Source: Streptoverticillium olivoreticuli subsp. olivoreticuli
GTDB lineage: Bacteria; Actinomycetota; Actinomycetes; Streptomycetales; Streptomycetaceae
Direction: 5' to 3'
Length of the DNA stretch: 64,000 nucleotides
Assembly (NCBI RefSeq): GCF_003391135.1
Contig: NZ_CP031455.1
Span: forward strand, 4,061,001 to 4,125,000
Made by a program: the position numbers and the translations under genes
Part shown: piece after piece, positions 1-8,106 of the stretch
Layout: each line of letters begins with the position of its first letter
Numbering within the stretch: position 1 is the first letter of the stretch
The notes under the pieces: model-generated
The model's database searches: none
The model's input: only the letters and a program-made list of their open reading frames with translations
Told to the model about the DNA's origin: nothing

Positions 1-862
1 CGGAGGGCGGCGGCGCCGGTGACGGCTTGGCGCTCGCGTCGGTGACGGGGGCCGCCCCGCCCGTGAAGTCGGCCAGGGCGCGGCCGTGTTCGACCCGCCC
101 CTGGTGCGGGTCGGTGGCGGCCCGCCGGGTCAGCTCGGCGATGGGCAGCTCGTGGTCCGAGGCCAGCAGCACGGCGTTGCCGAAGCGGCGCCCGCGCAGG
201 ACCGCGGGGTCGGCGGTCAGGCACAGCTCGGGGAAGACGGTGCGCACGGTGGCGATCTGCGCCTTGACGTAGGACAGGGGCGGACCGTCCGCGAGGTTCG
301 CGGCGTAGAAGCCGCCCGGCCGCAGCGCGCGCCGCACCTCGGCGGCGAACTCCGTGCTGGTCAGGTGCGCGGGGGTGCGGGCGCCGCTGAAGACGTCGGC
401 GATGATCAGGTCCGCCCAGCCGTCCGGCACCTTGGCCAGGCCCTCGCGGGCGTCGCCGCCCCGCACCCGTATCCGCCAGGAGCCGTCCAGGGGCAGCTCG
501 CGGCGGACGAGCTGGACGAGGGGGGCGTCGATCTCCACGATCTGCTGGGTGGAGCGGGGCCTGGTCGCGGCGACGTAGCGGGCCAAGGTGAAGGCGCCGC
601 CGCCCAGGTGGAGCGCCTGGACCGGCCTGCCCGGCGGGGCCACCAGGTCGGCGATGTGGCCGAGCCTGCGCTGGTAGGCGAATTCGAGATACGTGGGGTC
701 GTCGAGATCGACGTGGGACTGCGGTGCGGAGTCGATCAGCAGGGTGAAGCCGCGGGGGCGGTCGCGGTCGGGCACGAGCTCGGCGTGCCCGCCGTCCACG
801 TCCGCGCCGACCGTTTCCACGGTGGCGCGCCCGCGCCCTCCTTGCTTCTTGCTCTTCGCCAT
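1..862 (-). CDS. Spermidine-synthase-like SAM-dependent methyltransferase (C-terminus cut by window edge)
   Basis: About 287 codons are visible, from an ATG at 862 down to the window start. The N-terminus is basic (MAKSKKQGG). A Rossmann SAM-binding loop LHLGGGAFTLARY lies near residue 95, followed by an acidic strand end (IVEIDAPLV), a GGDAREGL motif and DLIIADVFSG. This is the pattern of the fused/orphan spermidine synthase family in actinomycetes. Family knowledge suggests transfer of an aminopropyl or methyl group from an adenosylmethionine derivative, but the true substrate of these short orphan members is mostly unknown. The visible C-terminus is rich in Ala, Pro and Ser and is probably close to its end. 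Confidence 0.85.
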   Translation of the reverse strand, partial: MAKSKKQGGRGRATVETVGADVDGGHAELVPDRDRPRGFTLLIDSAPQSHVDLDDPTYLEFAYQRRLGHIADLVAPPGRPVQALHLGGGAFTLARYVAATRPRSTQQIVEIDAPLVQLVRRELPLDGSWRIRVRGGDAREGLAKVPDGWADLIIADVFSGARTPAHLTSTEFAAEVRRALRPGGFYAANLADGPPLSYVKAQIATVRTVFPELCLTADPAVLRGRRFGNAVLLASDHELPIAELTRRAATDPHQGRVEHGRALADFTGGAAPVTDASAKPSPAPPPS

Positions 863-1165
863 CGGACCAGTATCCCCCGGGGCCGCCCCACGGGCCGGTC
901 CGCCGCCTGCGGCGGGGCTTTGTTCCCCAGCCCCGCCCCTTCCCGCAACATCTGATGCGCGGCTCCGCCGCGGCCGGGGCTCCGCCGCGGACCCCCGCTC
1001 GGGTGCGGCCCGGTGGTCGGTTGTGCCCACCCGTTCCGCCCTGCGGAACAACTGCCCACAACCAGGTGGGGCACGGAATTCAGCCCGTCCGGCGTTTGAG
1101 GACAGCGCGCGAAGCGTGCTTCGGGGTCCGGGGCGGAGCCCCAGTCAACGGAAGGGACGGCGAAC
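863..1165. repeat. Intergenic region filled with GC-rich dispersed repeats and a palindrome
   Basis: No gene is visible here. Around 895-950 a block reads GGGGCTTTGTTCCCC then CCCGCCCCTTCCCG. At 1019-1063 there is a nested palindrome: outer arms GGTTGTG and CACAACC, inner arms GTTCCGC (1033-1039) and GCGGAAC (1043-1049). At about 1087-1142 lies the block GTCCGGCGTTTGAGGAC, GAAGCGTGCTTCGGGGTCC, GGGGCGGAGCCCC. Closely related blocks occur near 43160, 46140 and 49135-49300. They look like mobile-type or terminator-like intergenic repeats spread through this chromosome. Confidence 0.7.
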
Positions 1166-1681
1166 CTAGCGGCAGCGGTCCACCGCTTCGATCGTGCGGG
1201 CCGCCTCCCCGAGCGCGGCGCGCAGGACGGCGGGATCCGTGGCGTCCGAGATCGCCGCGTCCGGCGCGACCAGCCAGCCCGTCCCGGTGATGGGCGGCGG
1301 CTCCGCCGGGTCGGCCTGGAAGCCGCGGCCGTGCGTCTGGGTGCAGGCGCTGCCCGGGACGTCCCAGGCGTCCGCCGTGCCGGGCGGCACCAGGAAGCCG
1401 AGGGTGTCGCACTCGCCGTCGTGCAGCACGGGGCCGACGCCGTCGCGCAGCCGCAGGATGTCGACCGCCTCAAGGCCCTGCCGGGCGGGCACGGTGACCA
1501 GGTCGCACGGCCCGGCCTCGACGGCCTCCTGCGCCGCGCACGGGGAAGGCGACGGGCTGTGGTCCTCCCGCGGCTGGTGCAGGGCCGTCGTCCGCGAGCT
1601 GCTGATGTCCACTCCGGCCTCCACCAAGGGAAACCCCTCCTCCGCCGTGCCACTCCGCGTCGAGCGCGCTCGTAGGTACAA
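1166..1681 (-). CDS. Hypothetical protein resembling small Prim-Pol-like streptomycete proteins
   Basis: 171 codons from the ATG at 1681. The first 45 residues are Ser/Thr-rich and look unlike a folded domain, so a downstream GTG (giving VDISSSRTT) may be the true start. The rest has the order DLVTVP, VDILR, GPVLHD, DTLGFLVPPGTADAW and TGTGWLVAPD. The gene at 11834-12508 shows a similar order (FDVVG, GPVAV, LLLFAAPGAA, SRWLVAPE). Such proteins are often annotated as bifunctional DNA primase/polymerase N-terminal-like. I see no clear catalytic acidic triad, so function is open. The family link is inference from layout, not a search. Confidence 0.6.
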   Translation of the reverse strand: MYLRARSTRSGTAEEGFPLVEAGVDISSSRTTALHQPREDHSPSPSPCAAQEAVEAGPCDLVTVPARQGLEAVDILRLRDGVGPVLHDGECDTLGFLVPPGTADAWDVPGSACTQTHGRGFQADPAEPPPITGTGWLVAPDAAISDATDPAVLRAALGEAARTIEAVDRCR

Positions 1682-1918
1682 CGCGCGAACCCCGTCAACG
1701 GCAACGGCGCCATGCCGTCACAAAGGATGGCACTTCATGGCGGATCACGGGTGAGATATCCGTTTTGTAGCCAAACACTCGGTAGTGGCCCCCTCGTTGC
1801 CGGTACGGTCTTCTCCGCCGAACGGCAGCTCCGCCGCTCCGGCAGCCCAGCGGGCAGCACAAGCCCACGCCCCGCTCGTACCGCGTGGGGCGGCAGTCGC
1901 CAGGGAGAGGGGCCGGCC

Positions 1919-3298
1919 ATGGCGTCGTCCCACGCGTCCTCGTCACCGCCACCTTGCCCGAACGAGGCGTTCCGGCAGCTGCGGGGAAGCCGGTCGCCGG
2001 GCGAGTTCGCGGCGGCCGTACGGCGCGCGGCCCGGGAGATCGGCGAGCAGGTCTCGTGCGACGCGCGCTACATCGGGCGCGTGGAGTCCGGGGAGATCCG
2101 CTGCCCCAACTACGCCTACGAGCGGGTGTTCCGGCACATGTTTCCCGGCAGGGAACCGGTCGACATGGGTTTCGCGCCGCGGAACGTGGTACGCGGCAAG
2201 AGGGCGCGCGAAACCGCCGAGGCGCCGCCTCCGGAGCCCGGGGGCCCGGTCCGTGACCGGATCCCCGGGGCTCCCGGCACTCCCTTCGACAGCCACAAGG
2301 AGAGCGACGTGTTGCGTCGCGCGTTCATGACCAACGGCACCGCGGCGATGGCCGCGGTCTCCCTGGGCACCGTCCCGGGCCCCCGCTCCCCGCGCCGCGC
2401 GGGCGAGACCGAGGCCGCCGCCGTCGAACAGGCCGTGCGCCGCATCCGGCTGCTGGACGACCGGCACGGCGCGGACGGCCTCTACCGGCGCGCCGCGCGG
2501 CCACTGCGGGTCGCGTACGAGCTGCTCGACGCGGACACCCGGCGGCAGTCGGTCGCGGACCGGCTGCACACGGGGGCGGGCGAACTGGCGATCTCGGTCG
2601 GCTGGCTGGCCCACGACTCGGGCCGCTTCGCGGACGCCCGCTCGCACTACGCGGAGGCGCTCGCCACGGCGCGGGTCGCCGGGGACCCGGCGCTGGAGGC
2701 GCACGCCTTCTGCAACACCTCCTTCCTCGCGCGCGACGCGGGGCGCCCGCGGGAGGCCGTACGGGCGGCGCAGGCCGCGCAGCGCGCCGGGCGGCGGCTG
2801 GCGTCGCCGCGGCTGATGTCCCTGCTGACCCTGCGGGAGGCGGGCGGCTGGGCCGGGCTCGGGGACCGGGGGGCGTGCGAGGAGGCGCTGGCGCGGGCGC
2901 GCACGCTCTTCGGGCGCGGGGCCGCCGCCGCGGATCCGGAGTGGATGTCCTTCTTCGGCGAGGCGGAGCTGGAGGGGCTGGAGGCGCAGTGCTGGTCCGC
3001 GCTCGGCGACTGGGCGCGCGCGGCCGAGCACGCGCGGCGCGCGGTCGACCTGCAGAATCCGCACTTCGCCCGCAACATCGCGCTGTTCACCACCCAGCTC
3101 GCGAGCGATCTGGCCCACGGCGGCGAGCCGGACGCGGCGGCCGCCGCGGGTGACCGGGCGCTGGACCTGCTGACGGAGATCCACTCGACGCGGATCCGGA
3201 CCATGCTGGCCGCGACGGCCCGACGGCTCCGCCACCACCCCCGCGAAGCGGAAGGTTTCCTCGCCCGCTACCGGCACGCGGTGGCGAGTGGGGGCTGA
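1919..3298 (+). CDS. XRE-family regulator with C-terminal TPR-like helices
   Basis: 459 aa from the ATG at 1919. That start follows an AGGGAGAGG ribosome-binding site by 5 bases; an in-frame start at 1712 would lack such a site. Residues 15-75 form a helix-turn-helix with the streptomycete pattern SPGEFAAAVRRAAREIG and YIGRVESGEIRCPNYAYERVF. Near residues 130-150 a segment LRRAFMTNGTAAMAAVSLG links to an all-helical Ala-rich region (about 175-455) of TPR-like repeats. In Streptomyces, proteins of this build (the NsdA-type group) influence development or antibiotic production, probably by binding a peptide or partner protein through the TPRs. That role is inferred here. Confidence 0.82.
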   Translation: MASSHASSSPPPCPNEAFRQLRGSRSPGEFAAAVRRAAREIGEQVSCDARYIGRVESGEIRCPNYAYERVFRHMFPGREPVDMGFAPRNVVRGKRARETAEAPPPEPGGPVRDRIPGAPGTPFDSHKESDVLRRAFMTNGTAAMAAVSLGTVPGPRSPRRAGETEAAAVEQAVRRIRLLDDRHGADGLYRRAARPLRVAYELLDADTRRQSVADRLHTGAGELAISVGWLAHDSGRFADARSHYAEALATARVAGDPALEAHAFCNTSFLARDAGRPREAVRAAQAAQRAGRRLASPRLMSLLTLREAGGWAGLGDRGACEEALARARTLFGRGAAAADPEWMSFFGEAELEGLEAQCWSALGDWARAAEHARRAVDLQNPHFARNIALFTTQLASDLAHGGEPDAAAAAGDRALDLLTEIHSTRIRTMLAATARRLRHHPREAEGFLARYRHAVASGG

Positions 3299-3412
3299 CC
3301 CTCCGCGACCGCGATCCGTGGCAACCCGGCCCGTCCGGCGATGGAGGAGCGGTGGTGCGGGCGACACGGCCCGCAGAAGGGCGACGAGGCCCAGCCGCTC
3401 ACATCCGCTGCC

Positions 3413-4006
3413 TCACGCCAAGTGCCCCGTGTCGTTCCAGCGCTCGATCGCCGGGGCGTCGTACGCCCAGCCCAGGATGGACAGCGACGTGGGGTCGAGG
3501 CGGATGCGCGCCGCGAAGGACACGTCGAGGCCCAGCCAGCGCGCGCCGATCGTCCGCAGGATGTGCCCGTGCGCGAAGATCAGCACGTCGCGGTCGGCCG
3601 AGCGCGCCCACTGGACGACCTCGTCCGCGCGGGCGCTGATCTCCGCGAGGGTCTCGCCCTCCGGGACGCCGTCGCGCCAGATCAGCCAGCCGGGGCGCTG
3701 CGCCTTGATCTCGGCCGGGGTCATGCCCTCGTACGCGCCGTAGTCCCACTCCATCAGCGCGTCCCAGTCGGTGGCCCGGTCGCCGAAGCCGGCCAGCTCG
3801 CAGGTCTCCTTGGCGCGCACCAGGGGGCTCGTACGGATCTCGACGTCGGGCAGCCCGTCCCAGGGGGCGCGGTGCAGGCGCTCGCCGAGCAGCTTGGCGC
3901 CGCGCCGGCCCTCGTCGAGGAGCGGGATGTCCGTGCGGCCGGTGTGCTTCCCGGACAGCGACCACTCCGTCTGTCCGTGCCGGGCCAGCAGGATGCGCGG
4001 TGCCAT
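3413..4006 (-). CDS. Histidine phosphatase family protein (phosphoglycerate-mutase-like)
   Basis: 197 aa. The N-terminal strand ILLARHGQTEWS carries the RHG catalytic signature whose His is transiently phosphorylated. Further motifs are TDIPLLDEGRRGA, RTSPLVRAKETCEL, MEWDYGAYEGMTPAEI (Glu as acid) and LIFAHGHILRTIGARWL (second catalytic His). Length is typical of single-domain cytosolic broad-specificity phosphatases. An exact substrate cannot be read from sequence. It is divergent from the PAP2 gene; the shared upstream region includes a relatively AT-rich stretch (4029-4085) likely to hold both promoters. Confidence 0.9.
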   Translation of the reverse strand: MAPRILLARHGQTEWSLSGKHTGRTDIPLLDEGRRGAKLLGERLHRAPWDGLPDVEIRTSPLVRAKETCELAGFGDRATDWDALMEWDYGAYEGMTPAEIKAQRPGWLIWRDGVPEGETLAEISARADEVVQWARSADRDVLIFAHGHILRTIGARWLGLDVSFAARIRLDPTSLSILGWAYDAPAIERWNDTGHLA

Positions 4007-4295
4007 GACGAGGGACCCTTCAGAAGATTTCGGTGATTTTGGCTACAGATCCCGGCAGATAATTACAATCTCCGACAGAAACGATCTGCTCGCTCTCCAT
4101 CATCGCTCACGCCCGTCCCGGGCAACCCTCCAGTGGTTCCCGGCGTCTCCTTCCTCGCACTCCGCCCACCCCGGCCGAACAGCGGGCGAACTCGGCGTTT
4201 CCGATAAGTCGCGGGGCGGTGTGCGAACGATGCGGCGTACACCGTACGGTGGCATGCGCGCTTGTTGGCCGCCTGAACATATGGAGAGCGTCCGG

Positions 4296-5285
4296 ATGTA
4301 CCGCACCGCACCACTCGGGAAGCGGCCGCGCTGGTGGACCGAGCTGCCACTGATCGCCGTGGTGTACGCCCTGTACTCGGCGGGCCGCCTGCTGGTCAGG
4401 GGCGATGTGCAGTCGGCCGTCGACCACGGGCTGTCGATCCTCGACCTCGAGAAGACCTTCCGAATAAATTTCGAGCACCCGCTCAACCGGCTGTTCACGG
4501 ACCACCCGGCCCTCGGCATACCCGCCGACTTCGCCTACGCGTCCCTGCACTACATCCTCACCCCCGCGCTCCTAGTCTGGGCCTTCCGCCGCCGCCCGGC
4601 CGACTACCGCTTCCTGCGCAGCTGGCTGATGATCTCCACCCTCATCGGCCTCATAGGTTTCACCCTGCTGCCCACCTGCCCGCCCCGGCTGCTGGACCCG
4701 TCCGAGGGCTTCGTCGACACCATGCGGATGTACGCCGAGTACGGCTGGTGGGGCGGCGACGCCAGTGCCCCGCGGGGCCTCGGCGGGATGACCAACCAGT
4801 ACGCCGCCATGCCGAGCCTGCACGTCGGATGGGCCCTGTGGTGCGGCGTCGTGATGTTCCGTCACGGCCGCACCACCTGGGCGAGGATCGCCGGTGTCGG
4901 CTATCCGCTGGCCATCGCGCTCGTGGTGATGGGCACCGCCAACCACTACTTCCTGGACGCCGTCGCCGGGACCGCCGTCATGGGCGCCGGGTTCCTGCTG
5001 GCCAAGCCGGCGGTGCGGGCCGCCGACCGGATCAGGCACCGTTTCTCCCGGTCGACAGGCAAGGAAACTGCCGGTACGCCCGCGAATGTCACTGCCGGAT
5101 GCGAGACTTCGGCAGGTACAGCGCTTCCCCGGGCCGCGGCCTCCGGCTCCCCGGCCGGCGACGGCTCCCGGGGCGCGCCGGAGAGACTTCGCGAGGCGGA
5201 CGCCAGTGACCAGATCCCTCGACAGCAGGCCCCCGGCGAGGCCGGGGACAGCCGCGCCGACGGCGCTGCGGCAGCGGCTCGCTGA
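4296..5285 (+). CDS. PAP2-superfamily / inositol-phosphorylceramide-synthase-like membrane protein
   Basis: 329 aa, polytopic. The ATG at 4296 was chosen because GGAGAG lies about 8 bases before it; 4281 is an alternative. About six membrane segments are seen. The conserved phosphotransferase motifs are MPSLHVGW (His176) and NHYFLDAVAG (His217, Asp221), with FTLLPTCPPR at 122-131 as the first motif. This is the AUR1/IPC-synthase branch of PAP2 enzymes, which moves phospho-headgroups on lipids. The last ~80 residues (after KPAVRAADRIRHRFS) are charged, disordered and probably cytosolic. They overlap the start of the nuclease gene in another frame. Confidence 0.85.
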   Translation: MYRTAPLGKRPRWWTELPLIAVVYALYSAGRLLVRGDVQSAVDHGLSILDLEKTFRINFEHPLNRLFTDHPALGIPADFAYASLHYILTPALLVWAFRRRPADYRFLRSWLMISTLIGLIGFTLLPTCPPRLLDPSEGFVDTMRMYAEYGWWGGDASAPRGLGGMTNQYAAMPSLHVGWALWCGVVMFRHGRTTWARIAGVGYPLAIALVVMGTANHYFLDAVAGTAVMGAGFLLAKPAVRAADRIRHRFSRSTGKETAGTPANVTAGCETSAGTALPRAAASGSPAGDGSRGAPERLREADASDQIPRQQAPGEAGDSRADGAAAAAR

Positions 5286-6405
5286 GCTCCGCGGGCCGGA
5301 CGTCCCCGCCCGCCCGCTCGACGCCCGCGCCCTGGCGGCCCTGGCCGCCAACCCCGGCTGCCGGCGCCGGATGCTGCTCGACGGCGCCGGGATCGACAAG
5401 GGGGCGCTGGCAAAGGCCCTGGGCGCCCCGGCGGCCTTCGGGCAGTCGCAGTTCGCGCTGGTGCGGGGCCACTCCTTCGAGCAGCGGGTCAAGGCCGACG
5501 GCGGGGCCGCCCTGATCCGCCTGCTGCACGAGCGGCTGGGCGACGGCTCGCCCGCGCCGGAGCCGGGCTCCGTCGACGCCCCCGACCTCTGTGCCGCCGG
5601 TCCCGAGGGCCGCACCGCGCGTACGGCGCTGGCCCTGCGCGAGGCCACCGCCGCCGGGCGCTGGGCGCTCCTGGACCACCCCCTGCTGGCCCTGCGCATC
5701 GCGGGCACCCCGGCCTATCTGGAGCCGGACGCCGTGGTCGTCCACCCCGACGGGAGCTGGACCGTCGTGGAGATCAAGTCCTTCGCGATGATCGACGGCG
5801 CGGCGCACGCCACGAAGGTGGGCGCTGCGGCCCGGCAGGCCGCGGTCTACGTCCTCGCCCTGGAGGAGGTGGCGGCGCGGACGGAGGATCTCCCGCGCGT
5901 GCACGCGCGCGTGCTGCTCGTCTGCCCCAAGGACTTCTCCAACCTCCCGGCCGCGGAGCTCGTCGACGTGCGCAAGCAGCTCGCGACCACCCGGCGGCAG
6001 CTCGGCCGGCTGGCCCGCGTCGAGGACATCGCGGCCGCCCTGCCCGAGGGCACCACCTTCGACCTGTGCCTCGCCGAGGACGGCCGCACGGCTACGCGGC
6101 CCGCCGGTCAGCTGCTGGAGGCCGTCGAGTGCGTCGAGGCGGCGTACGCCCCGGAGTGCCTGGCCGCGTGCGAGCTGGCGTTCCACTGCCGGGCGCGGGC
6201 CCGGGAGGCGGGCGCGGTGGAGTCCCTGGGGCGCGGCCTGCGCGGGGAGCTGGGCGGGCTGACCACGGTCGGGGCGGTGCTGTCCGCCGCCCTGGGCGGG
6301 GCGGGCGATCCCGAGGACCCCGCCGTCGCCGCGCTCCGCCGCGCGGCCGCCCTGCGCGCGGAGGCGCTGGCCTCGGCGGGCACGGGCACGGAGGCCGCCG
6401 TATGA
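5206..6405 (+). CDS. PD-(D/E)XK nuclease with Cas4/AddB-like cysteine set
   Basis: 399 aa from a GTG at 5206 with GAGG 9 bases upstream; it overlaps the PAP2 3' end by 80 nt. The nuclease core reads YLEPDAVVVHPDGSW then TVVEIKSFAMIDG, giving Asp175, Glu189 and Lys191, followed by RQAAVYVLALE as the usual Q-x3-Y helix. Cys52 (NPGCRRRML) and Cys318, Cys322, Cys328 (ECLAACELAFHC) copy the layout of Fe-S nucleases: one early Cys and three late ones. The spacing C-x3-C-x5-C differs from the usual C-x2-C. It is first of a same-strand set with 6458-8089 and the helicase at 9590-10981. Function is inferred as DNA end processing. Confidence 0.8.
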   Translation: MTRSLDSRPPARPGTAAPTALRQRLAELRGPDVPARPLDARALAALAANPGCRRRMLLDGAGIDKGALAKALGAPAAFGQSQFALVRGHSFEQRVKADGGAALIRLLHERLGDGSPAPEPGSVDAPDLCAAGPEGRTARTALALREATAAGRWALLDHPLLALRIAGTPAYLEPDAVVVHPDGSWTVVEIKSFAMIDGAAHATKVGAAARQAAVYVLALEEVAARTEDLPRVHARVLLVCPKDFSNLPAAELVDVRKQLATTRRQLGRLARVEDIAAALPEGTTFDLCLAEDGRTATRPAGQLLEAVECVEAAYAPECLAACELAFHCRARAREAGAVESLGRGLRGELGGLTTVGAVLSAALGGAGDPEDPAVAALRRAAALRAEALASAGTGTEAAV

Positions 6406-6457
6406 CGACGCCCCTCCGGGCGCACCGCGCCCCCATCGACGTACGGACGGAGGCCGC

Positions 6458-8089
6458 ATGTCGCTGATCACCTCGCTCGCGCGCATGGAGGCCGTGCGGG
6501 ACGGCAGGGCCCGGCCCCTGACCACCGTGCGGCACCGGCACCTCGCGGAGCGGCCCCTCGTCCTCGTCCCCCTCACCACGGCCGGTGAGGCGGGCGCCCC
6601 GCTGGGGGCGCTGGTGGGCACCGACCGGGACGCCCCCCGGCTGCTGGTGGTGGCGCAGCCGCGCGACAGGGACCTGCGGTTCGCGTTCCTCGCGGAGCTG
6701 GCCGACGCGGTGCTGCCCTATGTCGAGGGGTTCGCCGACGCGGTGGAGACGGAGGAGCGCAAGGAGACCGACCCGGAGACCGGCAAGAAGGTGCCGGTCG
6801 AGGTCGAGCTGTGCGCGGAGGCGCCGCAGTTGCTGGTGCCGGGGACGGCCGCGGTGGAGTACGTACGGCTGCTGGGGCGCTCCATGCGGTTCCGGCGCAC
6901 CGCCGAGCAGGACCCGGAGGCGGCGTATCCCGCGCCCCCGCGCGTGCCGCTGCTCGGCCGCTGGCTGACGCACTTCGGGGAGCGGGCGCGGGTGCCCGGT
7001 TCGTCGCTGCTGCTGCCGATGACGCAGCTGCTGAGCAGGCACTGGGCGACGGGGCAGAGCAATCCGGAGGACCAGCACCTGGGCTCGCTGCTCGCCTGGA
7101 TCGCGCCGCCGCCGGGATCGACGGGCGCCGAGGCGGCGCTGCGCGCGGAGCTGGACCGCGACGGTGACGGCCTGCTGCGCTGTCCCCCGGCGGGCCCCGC
7201 GACGGACCCGGCCTTCGACAACAAGCGGCTGGCGCCCGCCACGTCCCGCTACGACCGCGCCCGCGCGGAAGCGACGGAGGCAGCGGCGGCGCTGGAGGCG
7301 GCGGGCGGGGCGGGCGCGCCCATGGCCCGCGCCCGGCAGCGGGCCGCCGCGGCCGCCGTGGAGAGCGCCGAGCGGGAGATCCGCGCCCTGCTGGAGTCGC
7401 AGCTGCGGCCCACGTGGGACGCCGTGTGGCACGGCGTCGACCTGCTGCGGGAACTGCGCGCGGGCGAGCGGGTGGCCGACCGGTGGAAGCGGGACCGCTG
7501 GTCGTACACCACGCATCGCGACCGCGTGCGCGCCGGGGAGCCGCCGCAGCCGAGGCGGGACGACGCGGTGACGGCCGCCCGGAAGCTGGCGACGCGGGAG
7601 ACCGCGCTGGCCCGGCTGGACGCCCAGGAGGCGCTGGACGACCCCTTGGTGATGGCCACGCGGCGGCTCGCCGGGGAGGCGTTCGCGGGCGAGGTCATCG
7701 AGGTGGTGATGGAGTACTCGACGGCGAAGGTGCCGCGGCCGAGGCCCCTGGTGACGGTGCGCACGGACGACAGCCCGCTGCTCGCCGAGGGGGCGAAGAT
7801 CTTCCGGGCGCACGGCGCGACGGCGCAGACCGCGGAGTTCGTCGGCCCGGTGGCGGGCGAGCCCGGCGCGCTGACGGTCCGGCTGACCGGCGGCATGGGC
7901 CGGGGCAAGGTCCCCGACGCGGGCTCGGTGCCGGAGAAGGGCGACCGCGTCTGCTGGACCCTCTTCGAGCACTCCCCCCGCGGCGGGCCCGAGCTGCCCG
8001 ACCCCGAGCGGACACCCTGGACCCACGGCGGCCCGCCGGGCGAGGCCGTGGAAGCCCCCGATCCGGTGACTCCGGAGGACCACCTGTGA
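6458..8089 (+). CDS. Uncharacterised 543-aa protein between nuclease and helicase genes
   Basis: I do not recognise a named family. Residues 1-60 look like a regulatory or docking beta region. The middle (about 255-320) is a long Ala/Glu/Arg-rich coiled-coil-like helix. Basic and aromatic residues cluster at WKRDRWSYTTHRDRVRAG. The C-terminal ~110 residues are beta-rich (VIEVVMEYSTAKVPRPRPLVTVRTDD, LTVRLTGGMGRGKVPDAGSV, KGDRVCWTLFEHSP) and recall the accessory beta-barrel that precedes the motor in Dna2/Upf1-like helicases. It starts 53 nt after the nuclease. I infer that it bridges nuclease and helicase into one machine. Its stop TGA lies at the edge of the IS110 insertion. Confidence 0.8.
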   Translation: MSLITSLARMEAVRDGRARPLTTVRHRHLAERPLVLVPLTTAGEAGAPLGALVGTDRDAPRLLVVAQPRDRDLRFAFLAELADAVLPYVEGFADAVETEERKETDPETGKKVPVEVELCAEAPQLLVPGTAAVEYVRLLGRSMRFRRTAEQDPEAAYPAPPRVPLLGRWLTHFGERARVPGSSLLLPMTQLLSRHWATGQSNPEDQHLGSLLAWIAPPPGSTGAEAALRAELDRDGDGLLRCPPAGPATDPAFDNKRLAPATSRYDRARAEATEAAAALEAAGGAGAPMARARQRAAAAAVESAEREIRALLESQLRPTWDAVWHGVDLLRELRAGERVADRWKRDRWSYTTHRDRVRAGEPPQPRRDDAVTAARKLATRETALARLDAQEALDDPLVMATRRLAGEAFAGEVIEVVMEYSTAKVPRPRPLVTVRTDDSPLLAEGAKIFRAHGATAQTAEFVGPVAGEPGALTVRLTGGMGRGKVPDAGSVPEKGDRVCWTLFEHSPRGGPELPDPERTPWTHGGPPGEAVEAPDPVTPEDHL

Positions 8090-8106
8090 GTTCCCTGAGT
8101 CAACCT

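Noticed and set aside
86..955. Plus-strand ORF of 289 aa
   Set aside because: Its antisense carries clear spermidine-synthase motifs and codon bias; this frame is low-complexity Gly/Ala/Arg.
5206..6405. CRISPR-associated Cas4
   Set aside because: Nuclease and Cys pattern are similar, but there is no array or other cas gene and the context is a helicase.
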